Origin: Xiphias gladius
Taxonomy: Eukaryota; Chordata; Actinopteri; Istiophoriformes; Xiphiidae
Reading direction: 5' to 3'
DNA length: 64,000 nt
Assembly: GCF_016859285.1 (NCBI RefSeq)
Contig: NC_053420.1
Span: forward strand, 24,782,045-24,846,044
Part shown: piece after piece, positions 49,205 to 62,300 of the stretch
Layout: each line of letters begins with the position of its first letter
Position numbering within the stretch: the first letter of the stretch is position 1
The notes under the pieces: model-generated
The model's input: the letters and a program-made list of their open reading frames with translations, nothing else
The model's database searches: none
What the model was told of the DNA's origin: nothing
Program-made: the position numbers and the translations under genes

Positions 49205-51319
49205 AATTTCTTTAGCCACATATACTTACATTTGGCAAGTCAAAGTGTCTGCTGTGTACCCATTAAATGTTGATACATTCACGAAAATCATCCATAGGTA
49301 CTGTGTAATTCAAGGGTAACATTTATAATAAATATGATGTAAAAACATTACAGTTAACTACCTCTCTTGTGTCTAAGTAAAGTCAAAACATCACTCCACT
49401 GTGGATTAATATCTGAATAAAGCTCCTGAAAAAAAGCCAGTATTCTCAAGCTTTATTGACAGTATTGGTAATAGTGATAGTTCACCATTGTCACTAACCA
49501 TAGTTTATGCAAAAGAACACAGGAGGCACTGATTTATTGAGGACACAGGGATATTTTTGGTGCTGTACTTCTCATTCACGAGTTAATTAGGCCAGTCATT
49601 AGGCCAAAAACCTGGTGTCCTCCTTTCCTCATAATCTATTCCGTGTCTCCTTATCACACTACTCATATCTCCCCTAGATTTTCTATTTCCTCTCCCTCTT
49701 CCTTTTTGCATCTTTTACCTCCCTGTTCAGGAAGAGACTGAATGTTGTCAGTCAGGAAACAGGTCCAGGATAGGTTTGTGTAAGGGTGGGATAACCTCAT
49801 ACAAAAGCCCCCCATCCATTGCTTAGACATACACACGTGCATTCATGTTCACAGTCTTCACACAGCGAGGAAGTCTTGCCCCTTCTCTACCTGTCAAAGT
49901 TAGTAGTTTTACCTTGTATGGTATGGATGTACAGGCATAATTGCAAGCATCCCTTATACTATCACCATACAGTCCTAAGTATAGACAAAAGGAAACAGGA
50001 AATAAATAAAATTACTTTAACTAGATGTTTTGACAAGTGAATCTTTCTCCTCTGTTACTTTAATTCATATGGTATGATCTCGTCAGCATTGTTGTATCAA
50101 AACTGTGTTAGAAAGGTTTCTAGACGTGTTTACGTACATAATAGAGATGACTAGACCAAAAGTACACAGATAGAATTGATATAACTGTGCAGCTGTATCA
50201 TTGCAGGTAAAGATGGGAACTTTCACCAGGACATGACCAGTGCAGCCAGCTATTTGACTTCAGTGTGTGCCTTGTGGGCCTATAGTGGCAGCCAGTGAAT
50301 TGTTTCCATTTTGTATGATGGCTGTGTTTATTTGTCTCTTACATTTGGCATGGAACAGACTTTGTTTATTAATAGCCACTCAACAGCCTGAATTGCAAAC
50401 AGCATGTGGTATTTTTAGTGGAGGCTTAGGGGTTTGTGACCCATGAGGATTTGGTTAGTGGGTTTATCTGGTGTGACTTGAGGTGATCAGTCTGGAAAAT
50501 GACCTGTATCTCTCACTGGCCACTGTGTAAATTGTTCCAGGTAAATCCAGAGTCATGCCACCTCATTCAGATTATTTGTCTCATCCTAAATCTTTTAAGG
50601 CTCTTGCAGGTAATAAGGTCAACAGTATGAAAACACACAACAAACTAGCTCTCAGAACCAAGAAAAATACTGAAGATATGCATATTTATTGGAGGCAATT
50701 TCTGAATGTATTAAGAAGTTATTTTCAAGTTTGTGTTGTGTTAACTGTAATTGAGACCCATATGATAGACCTAGCCATGCATAGTTGAATCAATATATTT
50801 GTGTGTTTGTGTATATGTGCCCTTTGCTACTTTGCCCTTCACATACCCCTCTAATGCATCCATACCTTCCATCTGTTTTATATCTAAATTCACTCAGCAC
50901 CTCCATATTAGTATCCTCCTCCAATGTCCATTGCCGCACAAGGGCAAAAGACAAACCTTACCCACCCCTTCCTTCATGCTTTCCCCTCAACCCCCCAAAC
51001 ATCTCTCTACACAGGTTGTCTTAAAACGGATATATCTGCTGATCACATTTCTAGGACGCTTGAACATGCTGTAAAGCCCTCTGGAGCTGCCGGAGATTTG
51101 ATTGAAAATAACATCGACCCACTTGATAACCTCAATTACATACCTGCAATCTGTCCTCTGTGCTACAATGTTAAGTCTGTTAACTGAGCCCTTTGATCTC
51201 AGTGATCATGTTGATCATGGTGAGACAGTTGTCTTCATGACTTTCAGAATCAGAATAACTGAATATGGAGCAGAACGTATTGGACAGTTGAATGGCATTT
51301 AAAGGAAAATAATGTAGTG

Positions 51320-51525
51320 GAGGCGGCATGGTAGCTTAAGCTTAGTGTTTAGCACTTACAGTCACTTTTACAGCGAGAAAGATGGATCGAGGTTTGATTT
51401 CTGGTCCTTTAGTCGTGGTTTTTGCAAGATCTTCTTGCATCAGTGTTTGCATCCCTAATTCTTCCCACTGCCATAATGGTATAGGTTCCAGTCCTTGTGA
51501 CCCTCTATATAGTTACAGTATGTAT
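51320..51525 (+). repeat. Decayed SINE-like element
   Basis: The order GGCGGCATGGTAGC, TTTAGCACTTACAGTCAC, CGAGGTTTGATTTCTGG (B-box-like), GTGTTTGCAT, CTTCCCACTGCC and TAGGTTCCAGTCCTTGTGAC follows a common teleost tRNA-derived SINE (GGCGGCACGGTGG...). It is heavily mutated and old. Confidence 0.6.
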
Positions 51526-52679
51526 ATCTTGTGTGTTTAACAGGAATTCAAATTAATTACAATATGGAAATTTCTGGAGCGTCAGATCAACAAAAACAGC
51601 TCAGTTCTGGCCTGTGGAATCAGTCCTGTGTCCCAGTTGACCCTGAGTCTTGCTTGCTGTCATAGAAGAGTCTCAAATTCTCACTCACTGACCAGCAGTC
51701 ATCAGGCTAAAGAAGAGAGCACGCACAAACCAAGGACTGTGAAATCCATTTTTGAAGCTGTTTCCTCGATGTACCTTGTTAGACAGATAAAATCTGTCCT
51801 CTCCCTTTGGTCAAGGTTGGAAAAGCTCTGATCCTGTCAGGAGCTGCTCTTCTAACTGCACGTCTGTTGTACTGGATTCTAACTTCCTGTTGGCTGCACA
51901 TCCGATTGCCTCTGTTTGTAACTGGCACGTGCCTGAGCAGCACTGTGAAAAACCCCTGCTAACTGCCCCATGCTGCACTTGGCCTTTCAAGGTTATCGCT
52001 TTTACTTCCCTCTCCGTCTTTATTCTTTCTCTCAGTGTCATTTCCTCTGGACACTTTTTCCAGTTTGGACTGCGGTTTTTTATCATGTGCCTATTAAATT
52101 TTCCTGTACTAAGTTAAAGGTTTACTGCTTATATCGTAAATTATCTAATGTTTGCTTGATTTATGTACTTTCATGATTGTTAATGTGTGTTCCAGCTGAT
52201 TGCTTATTTTAATAAAGCAGGCAATACAGGTGTTACACAATACACTGACATAACTTCATGTTTACGCTGCAAGACAAAGTGGTCAGCAGGTTCATAATAT
52301 AGTAATCTGACGAGGGGTATCAATGTAGCAGTTCAGGGATCAGTGTTAGACATGGTTAACAGTTAGCATTATTACCTACAATAAAATCACGATTTTATAC
52401 TTGTACAGCCTTCTGACAACAAAAACAAATATATGTCAACGACAACACTGTCGTGTGTTTGCCGGTACTGAGGTAAAAATAAGTGATCACATGGAGTCAA
52501 AGCTAACAGAACGGAGTTTTTCATGCTGAGACCAGGTGGTGCTTACTTATCAGAGTGCTCTATCCATTAAGGTGCCCACTGATGAAAGATTTCCGAGCAG
52601 GGGCATGTGTAGGAGGTACCCGGGAGTTGGAAGGGCCACCCCATTTCTTTGTTCATGATTTTTTTTAAAAGCTTAAAAT

Positions 52680-52715
52680 GTGTGCGTGCGTGCGTGTGTG
52701 TGCGCGCGTGTGTGT
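52680..52715. repeat. (GT)n/(GC)n microsatellite
   Basis: Short GTGC/GCGC alternating tract adjoining the Tc1-like element. Confidence 0.85.
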
Positions 52716-52733
52716 ATAATTAAACAACACACA

Positions 52734-54022
52734 CAGTGCATTCAGAAAGTATTCAGACCCCTTCAATTTTTTACATTTTGCTGTGTTACAAGTCTTAAAT
52801 TTGTTTGAATAAATTGTTTCACCTCATCAGTCTACACTCAATACCCCATAATAACAAAGTGAAATCAGAACTTTAGAGATTTTTGCAAATTTATTGAGTA
52901 TTCCGACCCTTTGCTGTGACACTTGAAATTTAGCTAAATTGTCTCCCATTTCTTGTAATCATCTTTGAAAAGTTTCTACACCTTAATTGAAGTCCACCTG
53001 TGGTAAATTCAACTGATTGGACATGATTTGGAAAGGCACCTGTTAACATAAGGTCTCACAGTTGTCAAAGCATATCAGGGCAAAAACCAAGCCATATGGT
53101 TGAAGGAACTGGCTGCAGAGCTCTGAGACAGGATTGTGTTGAGGCACAGATCTGGGGAAGCCTGCACAAAAAATTCTGATGCATTGAAGGTTCCCAAGAG
53201 CACCGTGGCCAACATAATTATTCAGTGGAAGAAGTTTGGATCACACAGGACTCCTCCTAGAGCTGGCCACCCGGGCCAAACTGAGTAATCGTGGGAGAAG
53301 GGCCTTGGTAAGAGAGGTAACCAAGAACCTGATGGTCACTCTGGCTGAGCTCCAGAGATGCTGTGTGGAGATGGGAGAAATTTCCAGAAGGACAACAGTC
53401 AATGCAGTGCTCCACCGATCTGGGCCTGTATGGCAGAGTGGCCAGAGAGAAGCCTCTCCTCAGTGAAAGACACATGACACAGCTGTTTGGAGTTTTCAAA
53501 AAAGCACCTCAAATAATTCTCAGACTGTGAGAAACAAGATTCTCTGGTCTGATGAAGCCAAGGTTGAACTGTTTGGCCTCATCATGTCTTGAGGAAACCA
53601 TACACCACTCATGACCTGCCCGATACCATTCAAACGATGAAGCACGGTGGTGGCGGCGCCATGCTGTGGGGGTGTCTTTCAGTGGAGGGGACAGGGAGGC
53701 TGTTTAGGGTTGAGGGGAAAACTGAACAGAGCAAAGTACAGAGATCGTTAATGAAAACCTGGTCCAGTACACTCTGGACCTCAGTCTTGGCCAAAGGTTG
53801 AATTTACAACAGGACAATGCCACTAAGCACACAGCCAAGACAACGTAGCAGTCGCTTAGGGAAAACTCTGTGAATGTCCTTGAGTGGCCCAACCAGAGCC
53901 TAAACCTGAACCCAATTGAACATCTCTGGAGAGACCTGAAAATGGCCCCATCTGCAACATGCAAATGCAACATGCAAATGTGAAAAAACAAGCAGGGGTC
54001 TGAATACTTTCTGAATGCACTG
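52734..54022 (+). mobile_element. Tc1-like DNA transposon, near full length, transposase broken
   Basis: Inverted termini CAGTGCATTCAGAAAGTATT (left) and AATACTTTCTGAATGCACTG (right) bound 1289 bp. A TA follows the right end; on the left it has become CA. The plus-strand interior is a decayed transposase: [20 protein letters not shown] and LVREVTKNLMVTLAELQR in the DNA-binding half, then [14 protein letters not shown] with a catalytic Asp, and TTGQCH-like sequence near 53810. Several stops and frame changes interrupt it. The same family occurs inverted at 58946-60026. Confidence 0.92.
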
Positions 54023-55640
54023 TATGTGTGTGTAACTGTAACTGTGGCTATTTCTGCTTGTTTGTCATGGCCTATTTTCCTCTTGTGTTCCAAAAGGCAG
54101 GATTAGAGAGATTAGCGCTAGGCTTTCTGACTCTGTTCTCTGCACAACCAGCCACTGTCCAATTTAATGTACAGTACACATGCACACACATGAATGTGCA
54201 CACACTCATGCATACAAAAGAAACTCAGGCTATGTCAGTACAAACATGCAGGTATACATTGATGAATTTTGCACTCATCCGTGTTTTAGTTTCCCACTAG
54301 TTTAAGGGTGGACTCACATGAATGGAGATAGCCTTGAGTGGCTGGTTTAATCAGATGCTATTTTGCCTGCTTCGATAATTTTTGTGTTGAAAAGGCCTGG
54401 AAGGGGGCAAGATGAGGATTATAGTTTCCAGTCTGGCCACAGCACGAGCTCTAAGCAATCCCCCTCATGTCACCCCTTCTTACCCTACCATATCTTCATA
54501 ACACCACATCCTGATCTCTGTTCCCATTAACATCTTTGTCTTCTACTCTTTCAATTTCTATACATCTTTCAAATATTTATTAATGCAAGCTTTACTATGA
54601 CCAGAAAAAATTTCACTGTACCATGGACTACAAACTAAAGGTAGGGGTCCCCAAAACCTTTACTCACTTATATTTAGTCAGTTTGCTGCTAACAGTGTTG
54701 CTATGCCACTATAGTTCAGGTGTAAGTGGAGAAAGTAAATACAAAATGTAGAAATTCTCCAAGCTGTTAGCCATGTGTTAGTGTATTTAAACATTTATAG
54801 ACTCTAAATTGTAGGTTCTTTAATCAGAATATTTTTTTTGTAAAAGTGAAGCTTTCTGTAGTAATCTTTACGTGGTTACTAATGAAGAGTTTGATTTTGC
54901 CACTAACAGAATATTAATTTAGATTTATTTAAGTAAGGTTAAAATTTAAAGGATATTGTGTTGATTTACAGCTTTTAACTAACAGAATTTAGGGGATAAA
55001 ATAATTTGGTAGGTGATGAAATTCAACCCAATATGCAATATACTTCGTTTTCAACGGCAAGATCAAAACTCAAACAAAAATTAAATGCAGTGTCAAATGT
55101 GTGAGAAATGACCAAGTATGTGAAAAGTGCCTCTAAAGTGTCTTTATTTTGCACCATTTTTTTCCTATCAATATTAATCACAAGCTGCCAAAGCTGTTAG
55201 CTCTTTCAGGCCAAGTTTTCTATGTAGTTAGTAAGTCATTTTGTTTATATTTGACTTGTGTCTTCGTGTGTTTTGCACTGCGTGCCAGTTCTGTGTTTCT
55301 ATGCTCCCTTGTTCTGTTGTTCCTTTCTCTACGCCTCACTTTATATGAGGAAATAGCGCTGCTTGTTCTGTCAGGTTGCTTAAGCCCTGCTGTCAGACAG
55401 ACAAGCTGAGTTCAGCCCCCCCCCCCTTGTTTTTATTCTTCTTTCCTCCCTCTCTCCCTTCCCCCAGACTCCCCCCTCCCACCCCTGTCTTTGTTTGCTT
55501 GCTGCTTTCCCTTGAGGGGTTACCACCCAACAACCTGCTTTGGATGCTCATGATTGGTGGATTGCTTGTGATGGGGCGGGTCAATTGTCAGGCTTGTGAG
55601 AGCCTTACCAGTCCTGAGCCAGCTCTCAGCTGTTAGAGAT
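54023..55640. other. Region upstream of ip6k2
   Basis: No gene is seen. The last 300 bases are pyrimidine-rich with a C run near 55420 and may border the ip6k2 promoter. Confidence 0.5.
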
Positions 55641-56090
55641 CATTCAGTCTGCAGCAGAGGCACAAGCAGGATCTCTCTCTGTTTGCTTTATCGGCTGCCG
55701 CAGCACTGGTCCAAGCCTCGATATTTAAGGGACATAAAAGGGCTTTCCGTTTCTACGTAGATGTAATAACTGCCAGACAAGGAGTTGAAAAGGAATCTTA
55801 GTTTTTTATTCTGTTTCTCTTCAATTTCCTCCTTCCTGTCCTTTGTTTTCGACCAGCAGAACCCCTGACAGGACCGACGAATCAGATCTTCATAACAACG
55901 GCTTGTGAAGACATTGTGGGAACAACTTTCAAAATCCTGCAATCTTGCAAGATACCAGGACTAGTCTTCTGCGGATCTGCAGTGTGTGAGTGAGTGTGCG
56001 TGTCCCTGCCAGATAGGCCCCCCCCCCGCATTGTGTGTGCGTGCGTGAGGAGGCTAATGCCCGCGGTAGTGTGGTCAGGGCCAGAGGAGG
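55641..56090 (+). promoter_or_regulatory. Probable ip6k2 promoter and 5' leader
   Basis: The leader shows an in-frame TAG at 56067-56069, so the ATG at 56091 is the first start in this frame. The transcription start is not visible, and an additional untranslated exon is possible. Confidence 0.4.
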
Positions 56091-56364
56091 ATGAGTCCGG
56101 CTGTGGAGGCTCAGGCCCAGGAGGCCATGAATGCAGAGCAAAAGCAAAAGCAGCAGCAGAACCAGCTGCAGCACCAGCTACAGCACCAACAGTGCTACAT
56201 GGAGAAAGGGGTGATGCTTGAGCCCTTCGTGCACCAGGTGGGGGGACATTCCTGCGTCCTGCGCTTCGGGGAGCAGACCATCTGCAAGCCCCTCATCCCC
56301 CGTGAGCATCAGTTCTACAAGAGTCTGCCTGCTGCAATGAGGAAGTTTACCCCCCAGTATAGAG
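56091..56364 (+). CDS. ip6k2: ip6k2 coding exon 1
   Basis: It encodes residues 1-91 plus one base. It includes the Gln-rich stretch [16 protein letters not shown], then [17 protein letters not shown]. The donor is AGAG|GTAATG. Confidence 0.94.
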
Positions 56365-59300
56365 GTAATGAAAACTAGCCTTTTCTAACCAGTTTAGTGG
56401 CTGTTGTGTTATGTTGTTATGCATCTCTCTTTCTTATTTATCTGCTCAATGTGCATGTTCACTGGGAATAGAAAGGGGTGCAGACGTGCTTTGCATTTTT
56501 GTAGGTTGTTTGTAAAGTGTACATTTAATCATTTTTAGGAAACAGAGCTCAATACCCCTGCTCAAGTGTTGTCTCTAGGTTCCTGTCGGAAGCATGTACC
56601 AAACTGTTCCACAGGAGGGTGCTGCAGCTGAGACTGCAAGTGGTTCTTCTACAAACAGGCCACCCAGTTGCTGTGTCCTGTTTGTAGAAGGCTATAATAA
56701 ACACAGGTAATTCAGGTGAGCAGGTGTGAGCCACTGTTTATGTTTTGTGGTGCACAACCAGCAGATTGAAAAGGATACATTGTGAGAGTCTTCCCCGCTC
56801 ACATCCAGAAATCCAAAGAGCAGTTGGAGAGAGACCATGAGGTCAACTGTAAGGGTCAACACAGGAAGTGCTCTGCAAAACCTCTGGAGGACTGTGGATT
56901 AGTCGACAAACCTGATGGACTCACCATCACCACAGCGTCTTTAACAATGAAATGCAAGGAGTGACATTAGCAAACACAGACTGTTGGACTGGTTCATCAT
57001 GTCACCTCTTATGGAGATAACCTATACATCTGCAGGTTTTTTGTCATCATTCATGCAGATTATGTGAGGGGTTAGATCCACCATGAAGTGAGTAGCATCA
57101 GTAACGCTGTCATTTAGAACACAAATGAGAACCTGCAGAAGCCCTCTGACACTGCGTCCTTATCATTCTCCATCCCCTCTGACTACAGCACATCCCCTTT
57201 AAATGTTATCGAAGACAATGCCTCACGGACCACTTCAGCTGTTTCCTTTGTGCCCCCAGCAGAGAAGTGAAAGGTGATACAAAGCAGTCACTTTGCTCTG
57301 ATTGTCCTAAAAGCCCCACCTCTGCTTTTCATGTTCACCTCCAAAATATTGAGGTACAACAAAAAATCATGTGATCATGGGATGAATCAGTCTTCTCTTT
57401 CCTTTGCTGTGCCCTGAATATTTTATGGCAACAGTGCTTTATTTTCCATGTCAGCATTTTTCACCTCTTTATCCTTATTTTCCTTGTACTTTCTCATTCT
57501 TCTTCTCCTTCACTGTATCTTGGCTTCTCCTTCAGCCATATTATGGGACACCATGAGGAGTAAAGGGTGTGGCTGTTTATGATACAAACAAGTGGTGAAA
57601 TTGTGAAAATATATGGTAAATGTGCTGTCGGAGTTACTGTACTTTACATCTGGAGGCTTTGAGAACCTTCTGGACCTTTGCTGTTATGCTTACTCTTATC
57701 TTGTTGTGCTCTTTGTCTGGAGCTCGAGGTAACATTATGTTAGCATCATATTTACACAATACATTCTTTTTTCTGTGTATGTATGGGTCATGCTTTGTGG
57801 TTTCTGTATGATTATATATGTATATTGCTCATCATTTTGTGTGAGGGAAAATTGTTAATGGTAATAAATAAACAATTTGACTGAATTTTTGTATCCTCGT
57901 GCCATTTGTGTTTGGGCTATTATTTATTACATGTTGTATGCTTTTTAGCATTAGACATGCTTAAGAGAGCATGATTTGTGTGTTTGTATTTGCATTAGAC
58001 CAAATCTTGTTTTCGTCTTTCATTTTGTCCCTTTCTGTGTTGCTTTGAGAGCAGTAACCCCTCGCCCATCCTCTCTTGTCGGTCGTAGTTTTGTCCAGGT
58101 ATTGTTGGAACAAATGTCTCAGATGCGGGCGTAGACAAAAACTGTAAGTGTTACTGTGCTGCAAAAACAGCAAGATGGGAATAAGGGATGCTTGGCACTT
58201 AAGAGCTTGTGTTATCTTGTCAAATTTGTTGTGCTTTGATTTCTTTTTTTGTTTTGTTGACATTCTCTGCTCATACTCACTGCTACATGACACAGATGTC
58301 TAACAGATCTGTCTCCCTCTCGGTCCCCATCTCAGGTGTGGTGTCAGTGAGCTTCGAGGAGGATGAAGAAGGGAACCTTTGCCTCATCGCCTACCCACTC
58401 CATAGTGACCCAGCTGCAGATCTGGAGAACAAGGACCCCTCCGCCGACTGCGAGCCCAAGAGCAAGATGCTCAAGTGGGGCAAAATGGTGGCATCCTCAC
58501 TGCTTGTGGACAGCGAAAATTACAGCAAAGATGGCCGGAGCCGCCACTCTCGCAAAGACAAGGACAAGAGGTGAGATCGAAGGAAATGTTCCAACACAGA
58601 CAGCAGCAAACTCAGGGACTTGTTACTCATAAACTGGAAGGTTTAGTCGATGTATCAGCAGGCAGTGGGAAAATGAGTCACTTTCGCACAGATATTAAAC
58701 TGAAGATGTATTGATCACTGCAGAACGGTTAAACAACTATTTAAAGCAATGTTAAATTTTCTGTGAATTGTAAAGCTGTAGTCTGAAGACTCACATTAAT
58801 CGACTGATGATGCACATACTGACTTACACGTAACAACCTAAGGAAAAACAGGCTCCAAATACAGCAACAGGCAGAGCCTTGGCAGCCAGAGAAAGGGTCA
58901 CAGCCTTAGGCTTACATAACTGCAAGAGATGCATGTCCGTGCATACAGTGCATTCAGAAAGTATCCTGACCCCTGCACTTTCACATTGTTATGTTGGAGT
59001 CTTATTTTTCCCCTCAATCTACATTCAATACCCCATAATGAGTGAAAACAGAACTTTAGAAATTTCGCTAATTTATTAAAAAGGAAGAATTGAAATTATC
59101 ACTTTGACATAAGTATTCAGACCCTTTACTCAGTACTTAGTTGAAGCACCTTTGGTAGCGATTACAGTCTTGAGTCTTCTTGGGTATAACGCGACAATCT
59201 TTGCACACCTGGATTTGGGCATTTTCTGCCAGTCTTCTCTGTAGATCCTCTCAAGCCCAGTTTCCCTGTCCCTGCTGCTGAAAAACACCCCCACAGCATG

Positions 59301-62300
59301 GTGCCGCCACCACCGTGCTTCATCGTTTGAATGGTATTGGGCAGGTCATGAGTGGTGCATGGTTTCCTCCAGACATGATGAGGCCAAACAGTTCAACCTT
59401 GGCGTCATCAGACCAGAGAATCTTGTTTCTCACAGTCTGAGAGTCCTTCTCACAGTCCTTCTCCCACGATTACTCAGTTTGGCCCGGGTGGCCAGCTCTA
59501 GGAGGAGTCCTGTGTGATCTAAACTTCTTCCACTGAATAATTATGGTGGCCACGGTGCTCTTGGGAACCTTCAATGCATCAGAATTTTTTTTGCAGGCTT
59601 CCCCAGATCTGTGCCTCAACAAAGTCCTGTCTCAGAGCTCTGCAGCCAGTTCCTTCAACCTTATGGCTTGTTTTTGCCCTGATATGCTTTGTATGCTGTG
59701 AGACCTTATTTAAACAGGTGCCTTTCCAAATCATGTCCAATCAACGGAATTAACACAGGTGGACTCAAATTAAGGTGTAGAAACATCTCAAGATGATCAG
59801 GAGAAATGGGAGGAACCTGAGCTAAATTTCAAGTGACATAGCAAAGGGTATGAATATTTATGTCTGTGATGTTTTTCCTTTTTAATAATTTTGCAAAAAT
59901 GTCTAAAATTCTGTTTTCGCTTTGTCATTATGGGGTATAGGTTAGTTTAAATGATTTGAGCATAAGACTACAACATAACAAAATGTCAAAAAAAGTGAAG
60001 GGGTTTGAATACTTTCTGAATGTACTTTCAATACGAACGCAAAACTTTACTTAGCCCGGGTCTTAGGAGTGAAAAGAAACAACTAGAAGGATTATACTGT
60101 TTGAGGACAGGATGGGAAGAGGTGGATGTTTGACTGGAAGGATTATGATGAGTGAAAGACACTATTCCACTGGGCTTCCCCTCAAACCCAATATAATTCA
60201 TCACTGACCTCTTGTTTTGTGCTCTACTACCCACATACGTACGCACTTTAACCATGTACACAAACAGTAACTGATTCTGTTTTTTCCTTCTGCTTTGTAT
60301 GATAAACTGGATCTCTCTCCCTCTGCTGTCCAGTGGTCACACGCTGCAGGAGGATGTGGAGTTGGAGTGGCTGCAGCAGGCCGAGGTGCTCTACTACAGA
60401 TTGGAGCGCAGTCACAGTAAAGCTGTGCCGCAGCTCAAACACAACCCTTGGAGTCTCAAGTGTCACCAGCAACACCTGCAACGAATGAAGGAGAATGCCA
60501 AGCACCGCAACCAATACAGTATCCTTTTACTGACTGACAACTACACTGTTCTCGTTTTCTTTTTTAAGATTCTTTTATTTGCCAACATTCAGCATCCCAG
60601 TGGAAGGAGAGAGGATTAATTGTTCAGGGGTTCCAGGCCAGGGGACATGGCACGGCCATCTGTGCGACCAGGACACCTGCACACATGCATATTTACAAGC
60701 AGCTTTTACCTGAGGCCTGTTATCTAATGCTTCGGATAGCTATCAATTTCTTTGTCCTCTGGAGTCACTTTTCCAAAGCACTCCCATCTGTTACTTGATA
60801 TTACTGTGAATTGTCTGTACAAATTGTAATGTTAATAGCATATACACCCATCAGCCAGAATATTAAAACTAGGGCGGTAGTCTCCCAATCGACTGGTCAA
60901 TTGGTTGGCCAGTGTGCTCTCATCCAACCAAGTTCTCATTGGTTGGACAACACAGCTCAACAACCAACATGTCATATCATCTACAGATTTAAGACTAACT
61001 TGTCAGCTTGGGACGGTCCGTCAACTTTCATGTTTAACGCTTGAGGTTTTGATTGTATATTCCTCAATAGATCTTGAGCTGGGATCACCACTTGATATAG
61101 TTCTATTTTCAAAATCATCTGAATATGGGCAGTTGCACATTGGTCGGTTCTGAGTCTCTTGTCGTCATTTCAGTATAAAATTATAAGGTTAAGATTATTT
61201 AATATGCCGCAAATCCTAGCTTTTTTATGTTTGTTTATAATTTAAATAAGGCTACCAAGTAGAGTGCACTCAGTGCACTGTGGCTGATTTATTTGAACTA
61301 GAGATAACGTGCAGATTTTTTTTTTTTTTTCATGTGATAAATTGATTGGTTGAAGAGTACGTACGATTTCAGTCAACAAAGATTTTTGTGGTTGACTACA
61401 GCCCCGATTAAAACAAGTGACCGGTTTTAATGTTTTGGCTGAATGGTGTATGTGAGTGCAGTCAAATTTGTGGAGGGAAAAGCTTGTTTATTTACCTTGT
61501 AAGCTTAGTAGTGTAGAAGAAGGCCATGGTTTTTCGGCTCTGTAATCCTTGACTCAGCTTCCTAGAATTCATCCTGCTAGAGAACCTGACATGGCAGCAC
61601 ACAGTGCCATGTGTGTTGGACCTGAAGATGGGCACACGACAGCATGGAGATGATGCCTCGGAGGAGAAGAAGGCGGTGCAGATCCGCAAGTGCCAGCAGA
61701 GCACGTCAGCCTCAATAGGAGTCCGCCTGTGTGGCATGCAGGTGGGCTTCAAGCCAAGACTGGCTTCTGTGTTCATGGCACTGTCTTAAAGCAAGAGTTG
61801 GACATTTTGGGCAATATGTTTTAATTTGCTTTCTGGCAGAGATTGACATGAGAACATCTATACACCTCTCATATCTGTTGGTTGAATTTAAGCCTACAGC
61901 CAGCAGCCAGTTAGCTTAGCTTAGCACAAACACTGGAAATGGGAAAAGATAGCATGGCTCTGTCCAATAGTAAAAAGAAATCTCCTTACCAGCACCTCTA
62001 AAGCTCATTAATTAACACGTTATATCTTGTTTGCTCAATCTGTACAAAAACTGAAGTTTAAAATCAACAAATAGCCATTTTATGGGGTGGTTGTGCAGTT
62101 GCCAGACAACCAGCAGAGACTTCAAGTTGCTGCTTCCAGCCAAGAAAGAGTCCAACGTGTTGAATTGTCCCAAAATTTTGAACTTTTTTTTTAATAAGCA
62201 GACTACCATGAGTGGTATAAGGAACTACCCAGCAACAAAGGTCTGAAATTGGGTAGTTAAATCATTGAAGGTGACCCATCACAGTGTCCATTAATAGAAG

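Larger units (their letters stand above)
46971..52733. other. Region without recognised genes
   Basis: AT-rich intergenic DNA with a palindrome at 49140-49177, a decayed SINE-like copy at 51320-51525 and a (GT)n tract just before the transposon at 52734. Frames at 50785-51187 and 51811-52176 have no support. Confidence 0.5.
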
